NCBI GenBank assembly: GCA_940671915.1
Contig: CALNVZ010003435.1
Span: forward strand, 14,565,439 to 14,629,438
Length of the DNA stretch: 64,000 nt
Reading direction: 5' to 3'
DNA from: Paracentrotus lividus
Lineage: Eukaryota > Echinodermata > Echinoidea > Camarodonta > Echinidae
A program made the translations under genes and the position numbers. The notes under the pieces were generated by a model that did not search any database, had not been told where the DNA came from, and saw only the letters and a list, made by a program, of their open reading frames with translations. Positions 10,233 to 20,464 of this stretch are shown in pieces. Within the stretch, counting starts at the first letter, position 1, and every line of letters starts with the position of its first letter.

Positions 10233-10726
10233 CTTTTCTAGTAAGTATCATCATTGTTTCAAATAGTGTAATAGTAACCATGAATTGGCACAAATTATTT
10301 AGTTTAAAAAAAAAAATAAAAGGACTTTCGGAAATTTAGCTGTCTTTGTAGATTTACATAATTCTTGACCCTTATGCGAAATTTTGAGGCAATCTGGCGA
10401 CCCATGGCCCCCCCTCCCGGTAATAACAAGCTTTGAAATGCCCCAGGAGTATTATGGAAAAGTTGACACTGGGTCCCTTTTCTAGTAAGTATCATCATTG
10501 TTTCAAATAGTGTAATAGTAACCATGAATTGGCACAAATTATTTAGTTTAAAAAAAAAAATAAAAGGACTTGCGGAAATTTAGCTGTCTTTGTAGATTTA
10601 CATAATTCTTGACCCTTATGCGAAATTTTGAGGCAATCTGGCGACCCATGGCCCCCCTCCCGGTAATAACAAGCTTTGAAATGCCCCAGGAGTATTATGG
10701 AAAAGTTGACACTGGGTCCCTAAATT
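10233..10726 (+). repeat. Tandem duplication with a 244-bp period
   Basis: CTTTTCTAGTAAGTATCATC occurs at 10233 and again at 10477, and both are followed by the same sequence through GACACTGGGTCCC. The two copies are almost identical, so the duplication is recent or an assembly artefact. It lies in the intron downstream of U31 copy 1. Confidence 0.85.
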
Positions 10727-11205
10727 TAATTTCTATACAGATCCCCAAATTATAGGTATAGACTTCAGATTTTTTTTTTTTTTTTTTAATGAGGGAAGCC
10801 CTGTTCTATTGATTCAGCAAGTTTTGTTCCACTAGATGGTTTGACCAATGCTCTCTGGTCTCAAAAGTCTGGGATCTCAGGGTAATACATGAAACATAAA
10901 ATAAAGAATTGCTTTTCCTTTGTTATCTTGAGATATTTTGCTCAATTGTTTACTTTGTTGGTTCCTGAATTTTTGATATTCCGTTTTTTCTTCTTTGTCA
11001 GGCATCTTCATAAGGAGGATTGATGGACACCCATCTATAGGAAGATGGAGGAGCTGGTCAATACATCAATGGTATGTTTACTCTCTTTATTTTCTTACTA
11101 TTTCAAGAGAGTAATCCATATTCTTTCCTTCAGCAACATCTTCAGAGTATCACAAAGTGTAGTGTGGGGCTGCCAATTTCTTAATACAATGACAAATCTG
11201 ACAAT

Positions 11206-11274
11206 GTTTCTGTGATGAAATTATACCGCCCCAGTCCGACTAAACCATGGCGGATCGGTCCATTTCTGAGAAAC
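11206..11274 (+). ncRNA. SNORD31: Box C/D snoRNA U31 (SNORD31) homologue, copy 2
   Basis: Stem GTTTC (11206-11210) with GAAAC (11270-11274), box C GTGATGA (11212-11218), D' CCGA (11236-11239), box D CTGA (11266-11269). The guide TACCGCCCCAGT is fully complementary to 28S ACUGGGGCGGUA, and the D'+5 base faces the second G of GGGG, the known U31 target (Gm4166 in older human numbering). Compared with copy 1, the stem bases have changed in a paired way (ATTTC/GAAAT versus GTTTC/GAAAC), which supports a functional fold. Confidence 0.88.
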
Positions 11275-11740
11275 GTAATAACTAGATTCATTTTGTGAAA
11301 TATCATGTGCTTATCGAGTATTATATACTTCTCAGTTTAACCTAGGAATGTAGCCTTGGCCAGGTGTAATCTGAAAACCTTTGTTCCTCTAAAATGAGAT
11401 GTTTAGGAGTGACTTACCTATTGCTCATAAAACAGTTTGGTTTTGACTGTATATGAAAGAACAAAGTTACTTTGTGCAACCTCCCCTTATTGAACATCTT
11501 TCCACTGCATTATTTCCATTTCTCCCAGGAGCTGCAAGGATTGCTCAGACTCGCTGGAAAACAACCTGAATCTACTACCACGGTGCATGATGGCAGATTT
11601 AGACGAAACTATTCTGATGAAACATGATGCCTTGAACATACCTGAACTTATTCACTGAAAAATAATCAAGATTAAAAATAAAAGTGATATGTAACCTAGA
11701 GAAATATTTGAATAAAAATCCCAAAACACAATCCTGACCT

Positions 11741-12543
11741 TTGTCAATATTTATGTGCTCAGTTGATATAAGAGCAAAGTTGGGGGGGGGGGGTGGCTAC
11801 TTTGCACAAACCATTTTGTTAAAATATGGTTCTACCATGTTAATGCTAAATTGTTAGAAAAGCATAAATTCATGTACAAAACAACAAACAGCCCTCATAG
11901 TTTTATGTTGAGTGAAAATAAGATTATTTATCCTTTGAATTGTAATGTTAATGTGGAGTGAAGAAGATGGGTATGTCAGATCAGAGATGTCAACTTATTG
12001 AAGAATTATAACATAACCAAAATATTTGAAATGGCTGAGCCAAATGACTTCTCATGAGAGAAAACGTGAATAATAACCTTTTTGTTCGTCATTCAATTTT
12101 GGGAATGCATTCAAATCAAACTTCTTGTGGCCAAGACATTTGTTTTAGCTGTGTCAACTACATGTACATGTATTTGCAAATATTTATTCCATTAGTTAAT
12201 TCTAATTTCTAATGTTGTAATTAGTTTGTAGGGTTGGCATTTCTGTCGGATTGACTGCTTAAAGAAGCGAGAAGTTGAGAGGTCGTCGACTAGAACGTGA
12301 TTGAAAAAGAGAGAATAAAAAGTTGTAGCAAAGCATGAGTGAGTAGAGGTCAAGATTCATAGGGTTTTTTTTGTGTTGAAGATATGCAGGATTGCTTCTT
12401 TGCTTTGGGGGAAAAAAAAAACAATGTGTAAACCAGGAAACGGGACAAAAAAAAAACCAAACATTTTGATGGGTTCGAGTTGAACATAAAATGAAACTGC
12501 TTACAAAGCTAAGAATACAACCGAATACATATCTAAGCATATA
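11741..12543. other. Intergenic, no gene seen
   Basis: AT-rich sequence with a G homopolymer at 11782-11792 and purine-rich stretches. The reading frame on the minus strand at 12259-12588 runs across poly-A/T tracts and into a MITE, so I give it no weight. Confidence 0.5.
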
Positions 12544-13212
12544 CAGTGCGTCCCAAAAAGCACTATACACTTTTGGAACGGCTACCAAATAAAAAAATAT
12601 GATTCTTGGGTAAAATATTTATATGTATATAAAGCCTGTAATCCTTGACTATCATTATGACACCAAAAATTTCGAAAATAACGCATGCTACAGTGAGTAA
12701 TGTCCACTTTTGTAAAGGACACAAATATTGGCCTGCGCAGGAATTTGCTATTCATCTATCACCTGGTTATGGCCGGCCATGAGGGAAAGAAATCAATAAT
12801 GGAATAAATCAGCCAACAGAGTCAAAGATAAACCATAAGTTAGAAATAAACAATCATTGTAATGCAAAAATGTAATGTTTCACCATTTTGTTTTCATATC
12901 ATTGATTTTTGCTTGGACTTCAGTTTATTTTTGTCTTTGTTAGCCAATTTATTCCATTATTGATTTCTTTCCCTCATGGCTGGCCATAACCAGGTGATAA
13001 ATGAATAGTGAATTCCTGCGCAGGCCAATTTTTGTGTCCTTTACAAAAAAAGTGGGCATTGCTCACTGAAACGTGTGTTATTTTCAGAACTTTTTGTGTC
13101 ATAATGATAGTCGAGGATATGAGCTGTATTATATATATATATAATATAAACATTTCCCCCAAGAACCACATTTTTTTAATACGTGTATTATAATACTTTT
13201 TGGGATGCACTG
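12544..13212. mobile_element. Tc1/mariner-type foldback element, 669 bp
   Basis: The ends CAGTGCGTCCCAAAAAG and CTTTTTGGGATGCACTG are inverted and flanked by TA on both sides. The arms are long, about 290 bp each, and share GGCCTGCGCAGGAATT-type blocks and CATGGCTGGCCATAACCAGG-type blocks in opposite orientation. The CAGTG ends and TA target sites are typical of the Tc1/mariner superfamily. No transposase is present. Confidence 0.85.
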
Positions 13213-13484
13213 TAGTGTGAATGCCAAGGTATATTTGATGTGGAAGAGGATGCCTGCTGAGCTACAGTCTACTACCATTATAATGAGCAAGGATTATGAG
13301 AATTTTGTAATACGAGATAATTCAACCGACTCTCATTATAAAGGGAGTCTACTCTATTCATGATGCAGCAGTCCTTAGTGTGTGTAACTAAAAAGGACTA
13401 GATCGTAAAAATGGTTAAGCGATATTGGTCCAAGAACAGTTTGAAAGGGAGTAGACTGACTATCGTTAAAGAAGTATATTCAAC

Positions 13485-13645
13485 TGCTCAGATACACATT
13501 TGTTGTGTGAATATGAAGAGCTAATTCTCAATTGGTCAAATTACCTCTTGGTTTAAATGCAAGTTCTTTTCATGGCCAAATATTATAATCGCATTTTAGT
13601 CTAATTCCCAAATGAATATTTGGCCTATTACCATTAAATTGATCT
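13485..13645. repeat. Degenerate 'GGTCTAATT' repeat patch
   Basis: Runs of diverged phrases such as TCTAATTCCCAAATG and TGGCCAAATATTA recur here. Similar phrases fill stretches at 28380-28740, 35265-35520 and 48955-49080. Non-coding. Confidence 0.4.
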
Positions 13646-13654
13646 GAGTGGCAA

Positions 13655-13770
13655 GACTTCAAAGAAAAAACTCATGAGGCGCCGCGGCTTAGCTTCTCGC
13701 TTCAAAAATTTATCGTGAAAAATGTCGAGGGGGGGGGGGGGGGGGGGGGGCTAAATCCCCCCGGGCAGAT
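13655..13770. mobile_element. Fragment of a foldback element family
   Basis: GCAAGACTTCAAAGAA, the GCGGCTTAGCTTCTCG-type block and GTGAAAAATGTCGAGG followed by a long G run match the 3' part of the element at 22058-22783. Only the end is present. Confidence 0.65.
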
Positions 13771-14928
13771 TATGGTTCAGCAGAGTTAGTTTAGACCAAG
13801 TGGAAATTTACCTACACATGTATATGTAGTCTGGCCTTGATACTCGATTCAATACACACATAAAGTGTTTGTAAAGCATTTTTGTCTGCCTGTTGAATCA
13901 ATATACTTCGCAAGCATAAAAAAGGTCTTCAACACCAAGGCTATTTTGTCTACCAGCTGAATATCTTGCATAAATAAGGCTAGAAGCATGGATCGTGTAA
14001 TTATATTTTATTATCATTAATATACATTCATGCAAAACAAATAGCATACCATCAAGTTTAATAAAATATTCATTTCACTTGAATAAAATTAAACAAAAAT
14101 GAAGTCCCCAAAACAAATGATACATTTCTACTCTGTAAATAAAGAACAAATAATTTTTCAATTATGATAAAATCCCATGTACAAGGTGATCACTTTTTTA
14201 ACAAAATGGTGATCTTGAAATACAGTACTCAATATTTTTGTACATTTATGTTGTGTAAATGTTGATTTATCCACACTTTGACCAAAGAGTGTTGAAAATG
14301 AACAAAGATGATCTTTGGTGGGGGTTTCATCTATAATTGGCTGAAACATATATGAATATGATGATGTGAACTAGGTACATGTATCTGATATTCTAATGTG
14401 ATCATACGATATATACATTTTGTACTATACACATTATGGTCATCAATTGTACATGTACATTTAACATGATTAAAGCTCTACCATAGAAATACTAGTAGAA
14501 GGCACTTAAAAGTGTTCGACATGATACATTATTTCTGTTTACCTGAGTACTTTGTTTGAAATAGACAAATTAATCAACTGAAAATGTAAATATACATGTA
14601 CCTTTATTACACAAATAATGGGGGGGGGGGGGGGGGAGGAACCAATAAAACAACAACAAACAAAAGAGAGAGAGAGAATGACTTGTAATACAATCCACTT
14701 CCTTTTTCTTATAAGGTGCTCAGGAACAAGCCACTTAATTGCTGTTATGAAATCTTGTTAATATGAACACATGGGCAATATACATGTATATATAATAACA
14801 TCAGGACCAGGGACATTGCCTCCTTTAATGAAATCTTGTATCCGTGCTCTATATAAGGGGAGTAGACTGTGATACCATTAATTCCAATCTTCATTGGACG
14901 GCTTTTATATTGATCAAAGGTAATATGT
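13771..14928. other. Intergenic, no gene seen
   Basis: AT-rich sequence with a G homopolymer near 14622-14637. Phrases like CTCCCATTATAATGAG and its relatives recur at about 6750, 13270, 14860, 20280 and 20690, suggesting an old dispersed repeat. No coding signal. Confidence 0.45.
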
Positions 14929-14994
14929 ATTTTATCTCGTAACTCCAAGTTACGGGATCATATGAGATACGAGCTGCGCATGCGCACATCAGTG
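14929..14994. repeat. DIRS left terminal repeat
   Basis: The first 43 bases are inverted relative to 19826-19865 with few differences. The remainder (GAGCTGCGCATGCGCACATC) is inverted relative to part of 20073-20105. Split and inverted terminal sequences are a known feature of DIRS elements. Confidence 0.75.
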
Positions 14995-15198
14995 AGCCTT
15001 GTGCATGTTCGACTGACCACGGGCAGTCATTTTTTCGTCAGTTATTTTTGGAAGAATTTTGCGCTTTTCGCACTCTACAGGAGGAAAGCGTTAGAGTGCT
15101 TATTTGTATACTAATTTTACAAGTTCTGAGCCCGGTTCTAGAACTGTAATTTGTGAATTTAGCCTGTTAAGGCTAATTTTGCAAGTGAAGAAAACCAA

Positions 15199-16758
15199 AT
15201 GGAAACCGCCACTGTATTCTCACCGGAGGCCGTCCGCACGGTGGTACGGGCCTCCAATGCAGCTGGAGGTGATGGAGTGGTCTTCGCAGGCACGGCTAGC
15301 GATGATCAGATAAGTGAAACCTTTGTTATACCTAAGATAACTAATACTAAGTCAGGCAAAAGTAAAATTGCTACTGCTAAGAGTGCTAGAGAAAAGGTTA
15401 TGGAGTCTCATTTGCAGTCTCAAATGTCAGTTCCTAAACAAAGTAAGCCAAAGGCTAATACTACTACTAGCAAGGGGAAGACAAGACAAAAAGCAGGACA
15501 AGTATTGTCTGATTTAATTCCTAATCAAGGGAAAGAAAGGTCCTTTGGAAGCGGAACCCAAAATTATAATGCTAGTTCCAGCAGCAGCCAGTCAGAGCCA
15601 TCCTCTGCTGTATCTGAACAAAGATTCCAGACCTTAGAAAAGGCAATAGAAAAGCAAAACCTCATGTTCGAAAAGCTCTGTGAAAAGTTATCAGTCAATG
15701 AAGCTGGTAAGAAACAATACACAGCTCATACTAGGCCAAAACCTAACCCTACCCATCAAAGGGCACAACATTATCACAATTACATGGGAATTTTTGCCCT
15801 TGGAGAAAATGAAGAAGGGGACTTTGCACCGGATTATGAATATCCTTATGAATATGAGGAGGATGAGAATTCTTTCTCCCTCCCATCTGCTCAGGTACAG
15901 GTAGACCGTCCTGATGAAGAAGAAGAAAATGAAGTAGAACAAGTTTTGGTTCCACCAGGGAATACTGAAGACACAGTTAGTCCTGTAGTTGCAAGGGGTT
16001 TTGCGGCACGTTTTCAGGCGCAAGCCCCCTCGGGACCTGACGTGAGCGATGAACTGGCAGACAGCCTAAAAATCATGCTATCAGAGCGTTTGGGAATGGA
16101 GAATATGGCCACCCTCATGGACAAAATTGTCCCACCAAAAAATGTCCCTAACCTAGTGGTACCTAAGGTCAACCCCCTGATCTGGGAAAACATCCCCTCC
16201 AAAACCAAATCGAGAGATTTGTGTCTGCAAAAGCTCCAAAAACCTTTGATCAAAGACCTGACAGCAGTAGCAAATTTAATGACAGAGAATTCATCTCCAC
16301 AGCATGAAGAAATTCTGGCCCTGTTAGCCCATGCAAATTATGAAATAAATATGTACAGAAGAGAGAGTATCAGACCGGAACTAAACCCCAAATACCAGCC
16401 ACTCTGTCGGCCAGAGGTGAAAGTCACACAACACCTGTTTGGCGAAGATCTCGGCAAACTAGTAAAAGACATGACTGAACAACAGAAAGCGGTGGCGGTG
16501 ACAAAAATGGGCACTATGAAGTTCAAAGAGCTACGCTATGCTCCGTACCCAGGAAGCCAAGCCAAACCAACCTATGCTGGTAGGGGCCGGGGAAACCCGA
16601 TTCCTCCGTCAGAAGCTCTCCCTTTTTTAGTCAACGTGCCGACCAGAGGGCGAGGACACTTCCCGAGAGGCAGAGGGAGAGGACTGATGTTCATGAGGGG
16701 TCAGAAGAAGATGAGAGGTGTCAAGGCACCATCCACCCAGTCAGGCGCTGCCTACTAG
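15199..16758 (+). CDS. DIRS-like retrotransposon ORF1 (Gag-like) protein, 519 aa
   Basis: A continuous 519-residue frame starts 260 bp inside the left terminal repeat. The N-terminal third is rich in Ser, Lys and Gln. A coiled-coil-like stretch (about residues 130-155, SEQRFQTLEKAIEKQ) and an acidic stretch (about residues 205-250, repeated Glu/Asp/Tyr) follow. A folded-looking region runs to about residue 440. The C terminus is basic and Arg/Gly-rich (RGRGHFPRGRGRG), as expected for RNA binding. No zinc knuckle was seen. In DIRS elements the first ORF is Gag-like and precedes pol, which fits the reverse transcriptase remnants starting about 100 bp downstream. The frame is intact while pol is broken. 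Confidence 0.8.
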   Translation: METATVFSPEAVRTVVRASNAAGGDGVVFAGTASDDQISETFVIPKITNTKSGKSKIATAKSAREKVMESHLQSQMSVPKQSKPKANTTTSKGKTRQKAGQVLSDLIPNQGKERSFGSGTQNYNASSSSSQSEPSSAVSEQRFQTLEKAIEKQNLMFEKLCEKLSVNEAGKKQYTAHTRPKPNPTHQRAQHYHNYMGIFALGENEEGDFAPDYEYPYEYEEDENSFSLPSAQVQVDRPDEEEENEVEQVLVPPGNTEDTVSPVVARGFAARFQAQAPSGPDVSDELADSLKIMLSERLGMENMATLMDKIVPPKNVPNLVVPKVNPLIWENIPSKTKSRDLCLQKLQKPLIKDLTAVANLMTENSSPQHEEILALLAHANYEINMYRRESIRPELNPKYQPLCRPEVKVTQHLFGEDLGKLVKDMTEQQKAVAVTKMGTMKFKELRYAPYPGSQAKPTYAGRGRGNPIPPSEALPFLVNVPTRGRGHFPRGRGRGLMFMRGQKKMRGVKAPSTQSGAAY

Positions 16759-16789
16759 AAAACCACCTGACAAGACAGACGATCAGGTG

Positions 16790-18240
16790 AGAAATGTTTG
16801 TCCTAAGAGAGCACTCTGAAATGTATCCCTTTCCAAGGAGCCAAAAAACTTGCATTTAGATCAATGGAAGACCTCACTTCAGATAGGAATATTTTGAATA
16901 TTGTAAAGGGATACGAATTGGAATTCATAGGACTCCCCCCCCCCCATGCAAAATTCATACCTCACCCTTATAAGCTCACGCTTGATGAACAAAGTAGCTG
17001 TAGATGCAGGACTAATAGCCTTTTGCAAAAAGAGGTCATTGAACCTTGTGAACCATACCTGGTGAATTTATTTCTAATATCTCACAAAGGAGAAGAAAGA
17101 TGGAAAACTTAGAAGATACTCAACTTATCCAAGCTAAATGAATACTTGGACTTCCACATTTCAAAATGGACACATTTGAAACAGCTATCCAATTGTTGAC
17201 CAAAGAATGTTACATGGCATCACTTGACTTGAAGGATGCATATTACAGTATCCCTATAGATCACAAATGCAGGAAATCTTACGTTTCCTCTGGAAAGGGA
17301 AATTGTTTCAGTTCAGAGCGCTACCAATGGGTTATCATCAGGGCCGAGAATTTTCACTAAAGTGCTCAAAGTGCCTTTAACCATACTCAGGAGCAGGGGC
17401 ATGTTATCATTTCCTACATTGACGACACTCTGATAATAGGAGACTCTAAAGAACGTGTTAGTCCAGGCGTCTGTGACACAAAAGAGTACTCTCAAGGTTA
17501 GGGTTTGTCATTCACCCTCAAAAATCCAGATTTGAGCCAAGCCAACAACTTACTTTCTTGGGCTTGATATAAAGCGGACACAATGACTGTCAGACCAACA
17601 GAGAGAAAAATCACTGAAATAGGGAGTTTGCTTTGAAACTGCTCAGAAAGAGTATAGTGACAATCAGACAACTGGCCTGTTTCATTGGGAAAGTTGTAGC
17701 TACCCTTCCTGCCTGTGAGAAGGGAAAATGCACTACAGAGCACTTGAGAGAGATAAAATCTGTAATCTGAGGACACATAGGGGCAATTATGATGCTAGTG
17801 TTACACTAACAGTTGCTGCAAAAGAAAATTTGGTCTGGTGGAAAGAGAACATAGAGTCTGCAATCAGACACCTGAACAGGAGGAACCAGACATTGAGTTG
17901 AGTAGTGATGCTAGTGGTTCAGGCTGGGGAGGACAGATAATAAGGCCCAATTGTGGTCATGGAAGCAATCAGAATCCCTTGCCAACGGGAACAATATCAA
18001 CTATCTCGAGTTACTTGCAGCTTTCTTTACGCTGAAAGCCTTTGTAAGGACAAGAGAGGCATACATGTTCTCATGAGAATAGATAATACCACAGCTGTTA
18101 GCTACATCATGAATGGCGGCAATAAGTCTAAAGAATGTGATGAACTAGCTCAGATATTATGGAATTGGTGTATAGAGCATGATATATGGGTCACAGCAGC
18201 TCATCTTCCCGTGTTAAGATATGTAATGTGATAGGAGGTC
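16790..18240 (+). pseudogene. DIRS-like pol remnant: reverse transcriptase and RNase H
   Basis: Pieces of one polyprotein appear in several frames. The N-terminal RT piece at 16864-17112 contains PHPYKLTLDEQ. The next at 17166-17360 contains SLDLKDAYYSIPIDH, the RT motif with the first catalytic Asp. YIDDTLIIGD follows at about 17415 with the catalytic Asp pair. RNase H-like motifs appear as ELSSDASGSGWGG near 17899 and RIDNTTAVSYIMNGG near 18078. Stops and frame changes separate the pieces (for example the stop at 17110), so no full-length enzyme can be made. Confidence 0.8.
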
Positions 18241-18599
18241 TAGCATTTCAGAGATGAAACAGAATGGATGTTAAATCCTAAGTTATTTAGAAACTATGTA
18301 ACTCAATGGGTACACCAAACATTGACCTCTTTGCTTCTAGCTGAATAACCAGTTACCAATTTATGTGTCATGGCAACCGGACCCTGGGGCTCTTGCTATA
18401 AATGCATTCACATTAGATTGGGGTGAATTCGAGTTTTCCCCCATTCTGTATCATAAATAGATGTCTTCAGAAAGTTGTGGAGGACAAGCAGAGGGATAAT
18501 GATTGTTCCGAAATGGGCTACACAATCCATGGTTTCCCCGGTGTTACAATTACTAATTGAAGTACCTATGTTCTACACCAAAATGAACAGACATTAATC

Positions 18600-19610
18600 C
18601 AACAAAACGGGAAGATTCACCCATTATGCAAAAAACTGTTTTTGCTTGCTTGCAGATTATCATGGAATCCCTCCAGGCAAAGGAATTCCGGAATCGGCTC
18701 GACCTATCATTCTGGCTCATGGCGGACATCAACCAGGAAGCAGTACATCTCTTTCATCAGGAGATGATTCACTTTTGTCATGGAGACGGTCGACAAATCC
18801 ACTGCAGACACATGTGGGCAGGTTTTAGATTTTCTGACAAGCCTTGTAGAAAAAGGATTAGGATATAGTCCATTAATACGGCAAAATGTGCTGTAGAACT
18901 ACGCTGTCTTAGAAGGACGACATTCTATAAAGGAAAGTCAGATGGTGACTAGATTCATGAAAGGAGCTCCAATTTGAACCACCGAGGCCTCGTATTCTGA
19001 CATTTGGGATGTCAGTCAGTGTTGAACTATGTTCGATCCCTACCAGTAAACTCCAGTATTTCACTACAACAATGACTTTGAAACTTTCATTCTCATACTT
19101 CTTGGTCAGCACAGCGGTACAGACACTCCATCTATTGAACATAGATAACCTGAATTTCATGCATATAGCCAGTGTTTGCAGTTACAGACATGTTGAAGCA
19201 GACTCGGCCAGGACACTGTGCACAAATTTGCTTGAAGGAGTACCACATGATGAGCGTTTGTGTTGGTACACACTCTTCGTCTTTATTTGGACAAGACACA
19301 AGCACTACGTGGGAAGAGAAACGTCTGTTCGTAAGCTACAAGAAACCACATTCCGCAGATCCAAGGACACTATAGCTCGTTGGGCAAAGGAGCTTTGCTA
19401 AATTCAGGGATAGACATTGCTAAATACAAACCTCATTCTACAAGGGCAGCCTCAACGTCTGCTGCTGAAGCGAGAGATGTGCCCATTAATGACATTATGT
19501 TGACGGCAGGCTGTCGTCTGAGAACAACCTTTCGTACATACTACAATAAGCCTTTGAGAGACACTCATGTGGATGTTTTCCAAAGGCAGTGTTGGAAGCT
19601 TGACTGTTAT
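18600..19610 (+). pseudogene. DIRS-like tyrosine recombinase remnant
   Basis: The frame at 19009-19401 includes KLQETTFRRSKDTIARWAKE, and the next frame (19380-19772) continues with KYKPHSTRAASTSAAEA and TTFRTYYNKPL. HSTR (about 19434) fits the HxxR motif and the Tyr pair in FRTYYNK (about 19535) fits the catalytic tyrosine region of DIRS-type recombinases. The two parts overlap in different frames, so at least one frameshift separates them. Sequence upstream to about 18600 includes further broken pieces. Confidence 0.75.
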
Positions 19611-19825
19611 TTATGTAGACATTACAATGCACGTTTTAAATGCAACTTACGTTATGCCTTGCATACAAGTGGTTATGCAACTTTGAAAATAGTTATGTTT
19701 TTGGGTATTTTGATAAATCCCTATGTTTTTAGTTTGTTGAAGCACTGTATTGAACAAAGTATTAAAATCTGATACATGTACTTTTCTTTTTCATGTGTGA
19801 TTATAGTGAGTCCAGTAGCTTTCAA

Positions 19826-20175
19826 TATCTCATATAATCCCGTGACTTGATTACGAGATAAAATGTATAGATTAAACGAGAACTTACCTAAGTTTGAAGT
19901 TTGATCTTCATTTATGAAGTAACGGAGAGTCTAGGGATTATGTGCCGGCCCTCCCCTCCCAATGTGTTTTTTAAAGGTTTAGCCTAAATGTAATGCATGT
20001 AATACATTACGGAAAGGTACAATGTTTTTCGTTTAATCTCTCCATTACTCTGGCATCACTATTTCCTTTCAAAACTGATGTGCGCATGAGCTCGTATCTC
20101 ACATAATCCCTAGACTCTCCGTTACTTCATAAAATGAAGATCAAACTTCAAACTTAGGTAAGTTCTCGTTTAATC
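19826..20175. repeat. DIRS right terminal repeat and hairpin
   Basis: 19826-19865 is the inverted copy of the left terminus. Positions 19872-19942 and 20100-20174 are inverted copies of each other, sharing ACTTACCTAAGTTTGAAG and GGAGAGTCTAGGGATTATGT. The second arm looks like the terminus of a related DIRS element, so the right end may be a composite of two insertions. Confidence 0.7.
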
Positions 20176-20464
20176 TACACATTAATTGGACCAAATTGTA
20201 GCAGACTGGGTGTGATTCTTTAAATCTCCACCTCGCCCAAAACAAAAATTACCGGTACTAAAAAAAAAAATTATTGGAATACAGCCTACTCCCATAATAA
20301 TACAAGACGTTACAACAAGACCTTGTTCTAACAACGTCATTATCCTTGTCCTTTGCAATAACAAACAATGTGAAGAAACATTTCTTCTTAAAATAGACAC
20401 ATTTTGGGTTTAACCCACAAAGACCAATAAATTCACAACACTAATTTTCAAAACTTTGGGAGAA

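Larger units (their letters stand above)
3197..11740 (+). ncRNA. UHG/SNHG1-like snoRNA host gene (noncoding, multi-intron)
   Basis: Exons placed by consensus splice sites: 3197-3304, 4530-4572, 4975-5022, 5418-5495, 6223-6267, 6616-6686, 9178-9252, 9688-9776, 11002-11071 and 11529 to about 11740. Donors are mostly GTAAG or GTATG. The last exon has AATAAA at 11677 and 11711. Joined exons do not hold one continuous reading frame; for instance the 5418 and 6616 exons meet stops in the locally open frame. The nine introns carry nine box C/D snoRNAs, one each. Their identities (U29 x3, U25, U27 x2, U30, U31 x2) are those of vertebrate UHG/SNHG1, a gene whose spliced RNA is noncoding and whose introns are the functional product. 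The first exon and promoter are not identified. A short terminal frame ending in RNYSDET and a stop is open across the last two exons, so a small protein is not excluded. Confidence 0.8.
14929..20175 (+). mobile_element. DIRS-like tyrosine-recombinase retrotransposon, degenerate
   Basis: Inverted terminal repeats: TTATCTCGTAACTCCAAGTT and following bases at the left (14929-14971) match the reverse complement of 19826-19865. An inner block at the left, GATACGAGCTGCGCATGCGC, has an inverted relative at 20073-20105. Between them lie an open ORF1, a reverse transcriptase with a YIDD motif, an RNase H-like segment and a tyrosine recombinase segment, in the order typical of DIRS elements. Another inverted pair (19872-19942 with 20100-20174) forms a hairpin at the right end. 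The pol region is broken by stops and frame changes, so the copy is defective. Confidence 0.85.

Noticed and set aside
3197..11740. Host gene first considered as a protein-coding gene, from spliced fragments such as TSAEFHEHIELMLQEDF
   Set aside because: Frames do not stay open across exons and every intron contains a C/D snoRNA, which fits a noncoding host gene better. A short C-terminal frame remains possible.
15691..16526. Several minus-strand frames of 60-110 codons
   Set aside because: They are antisense shadows of the DIRS ORF1.
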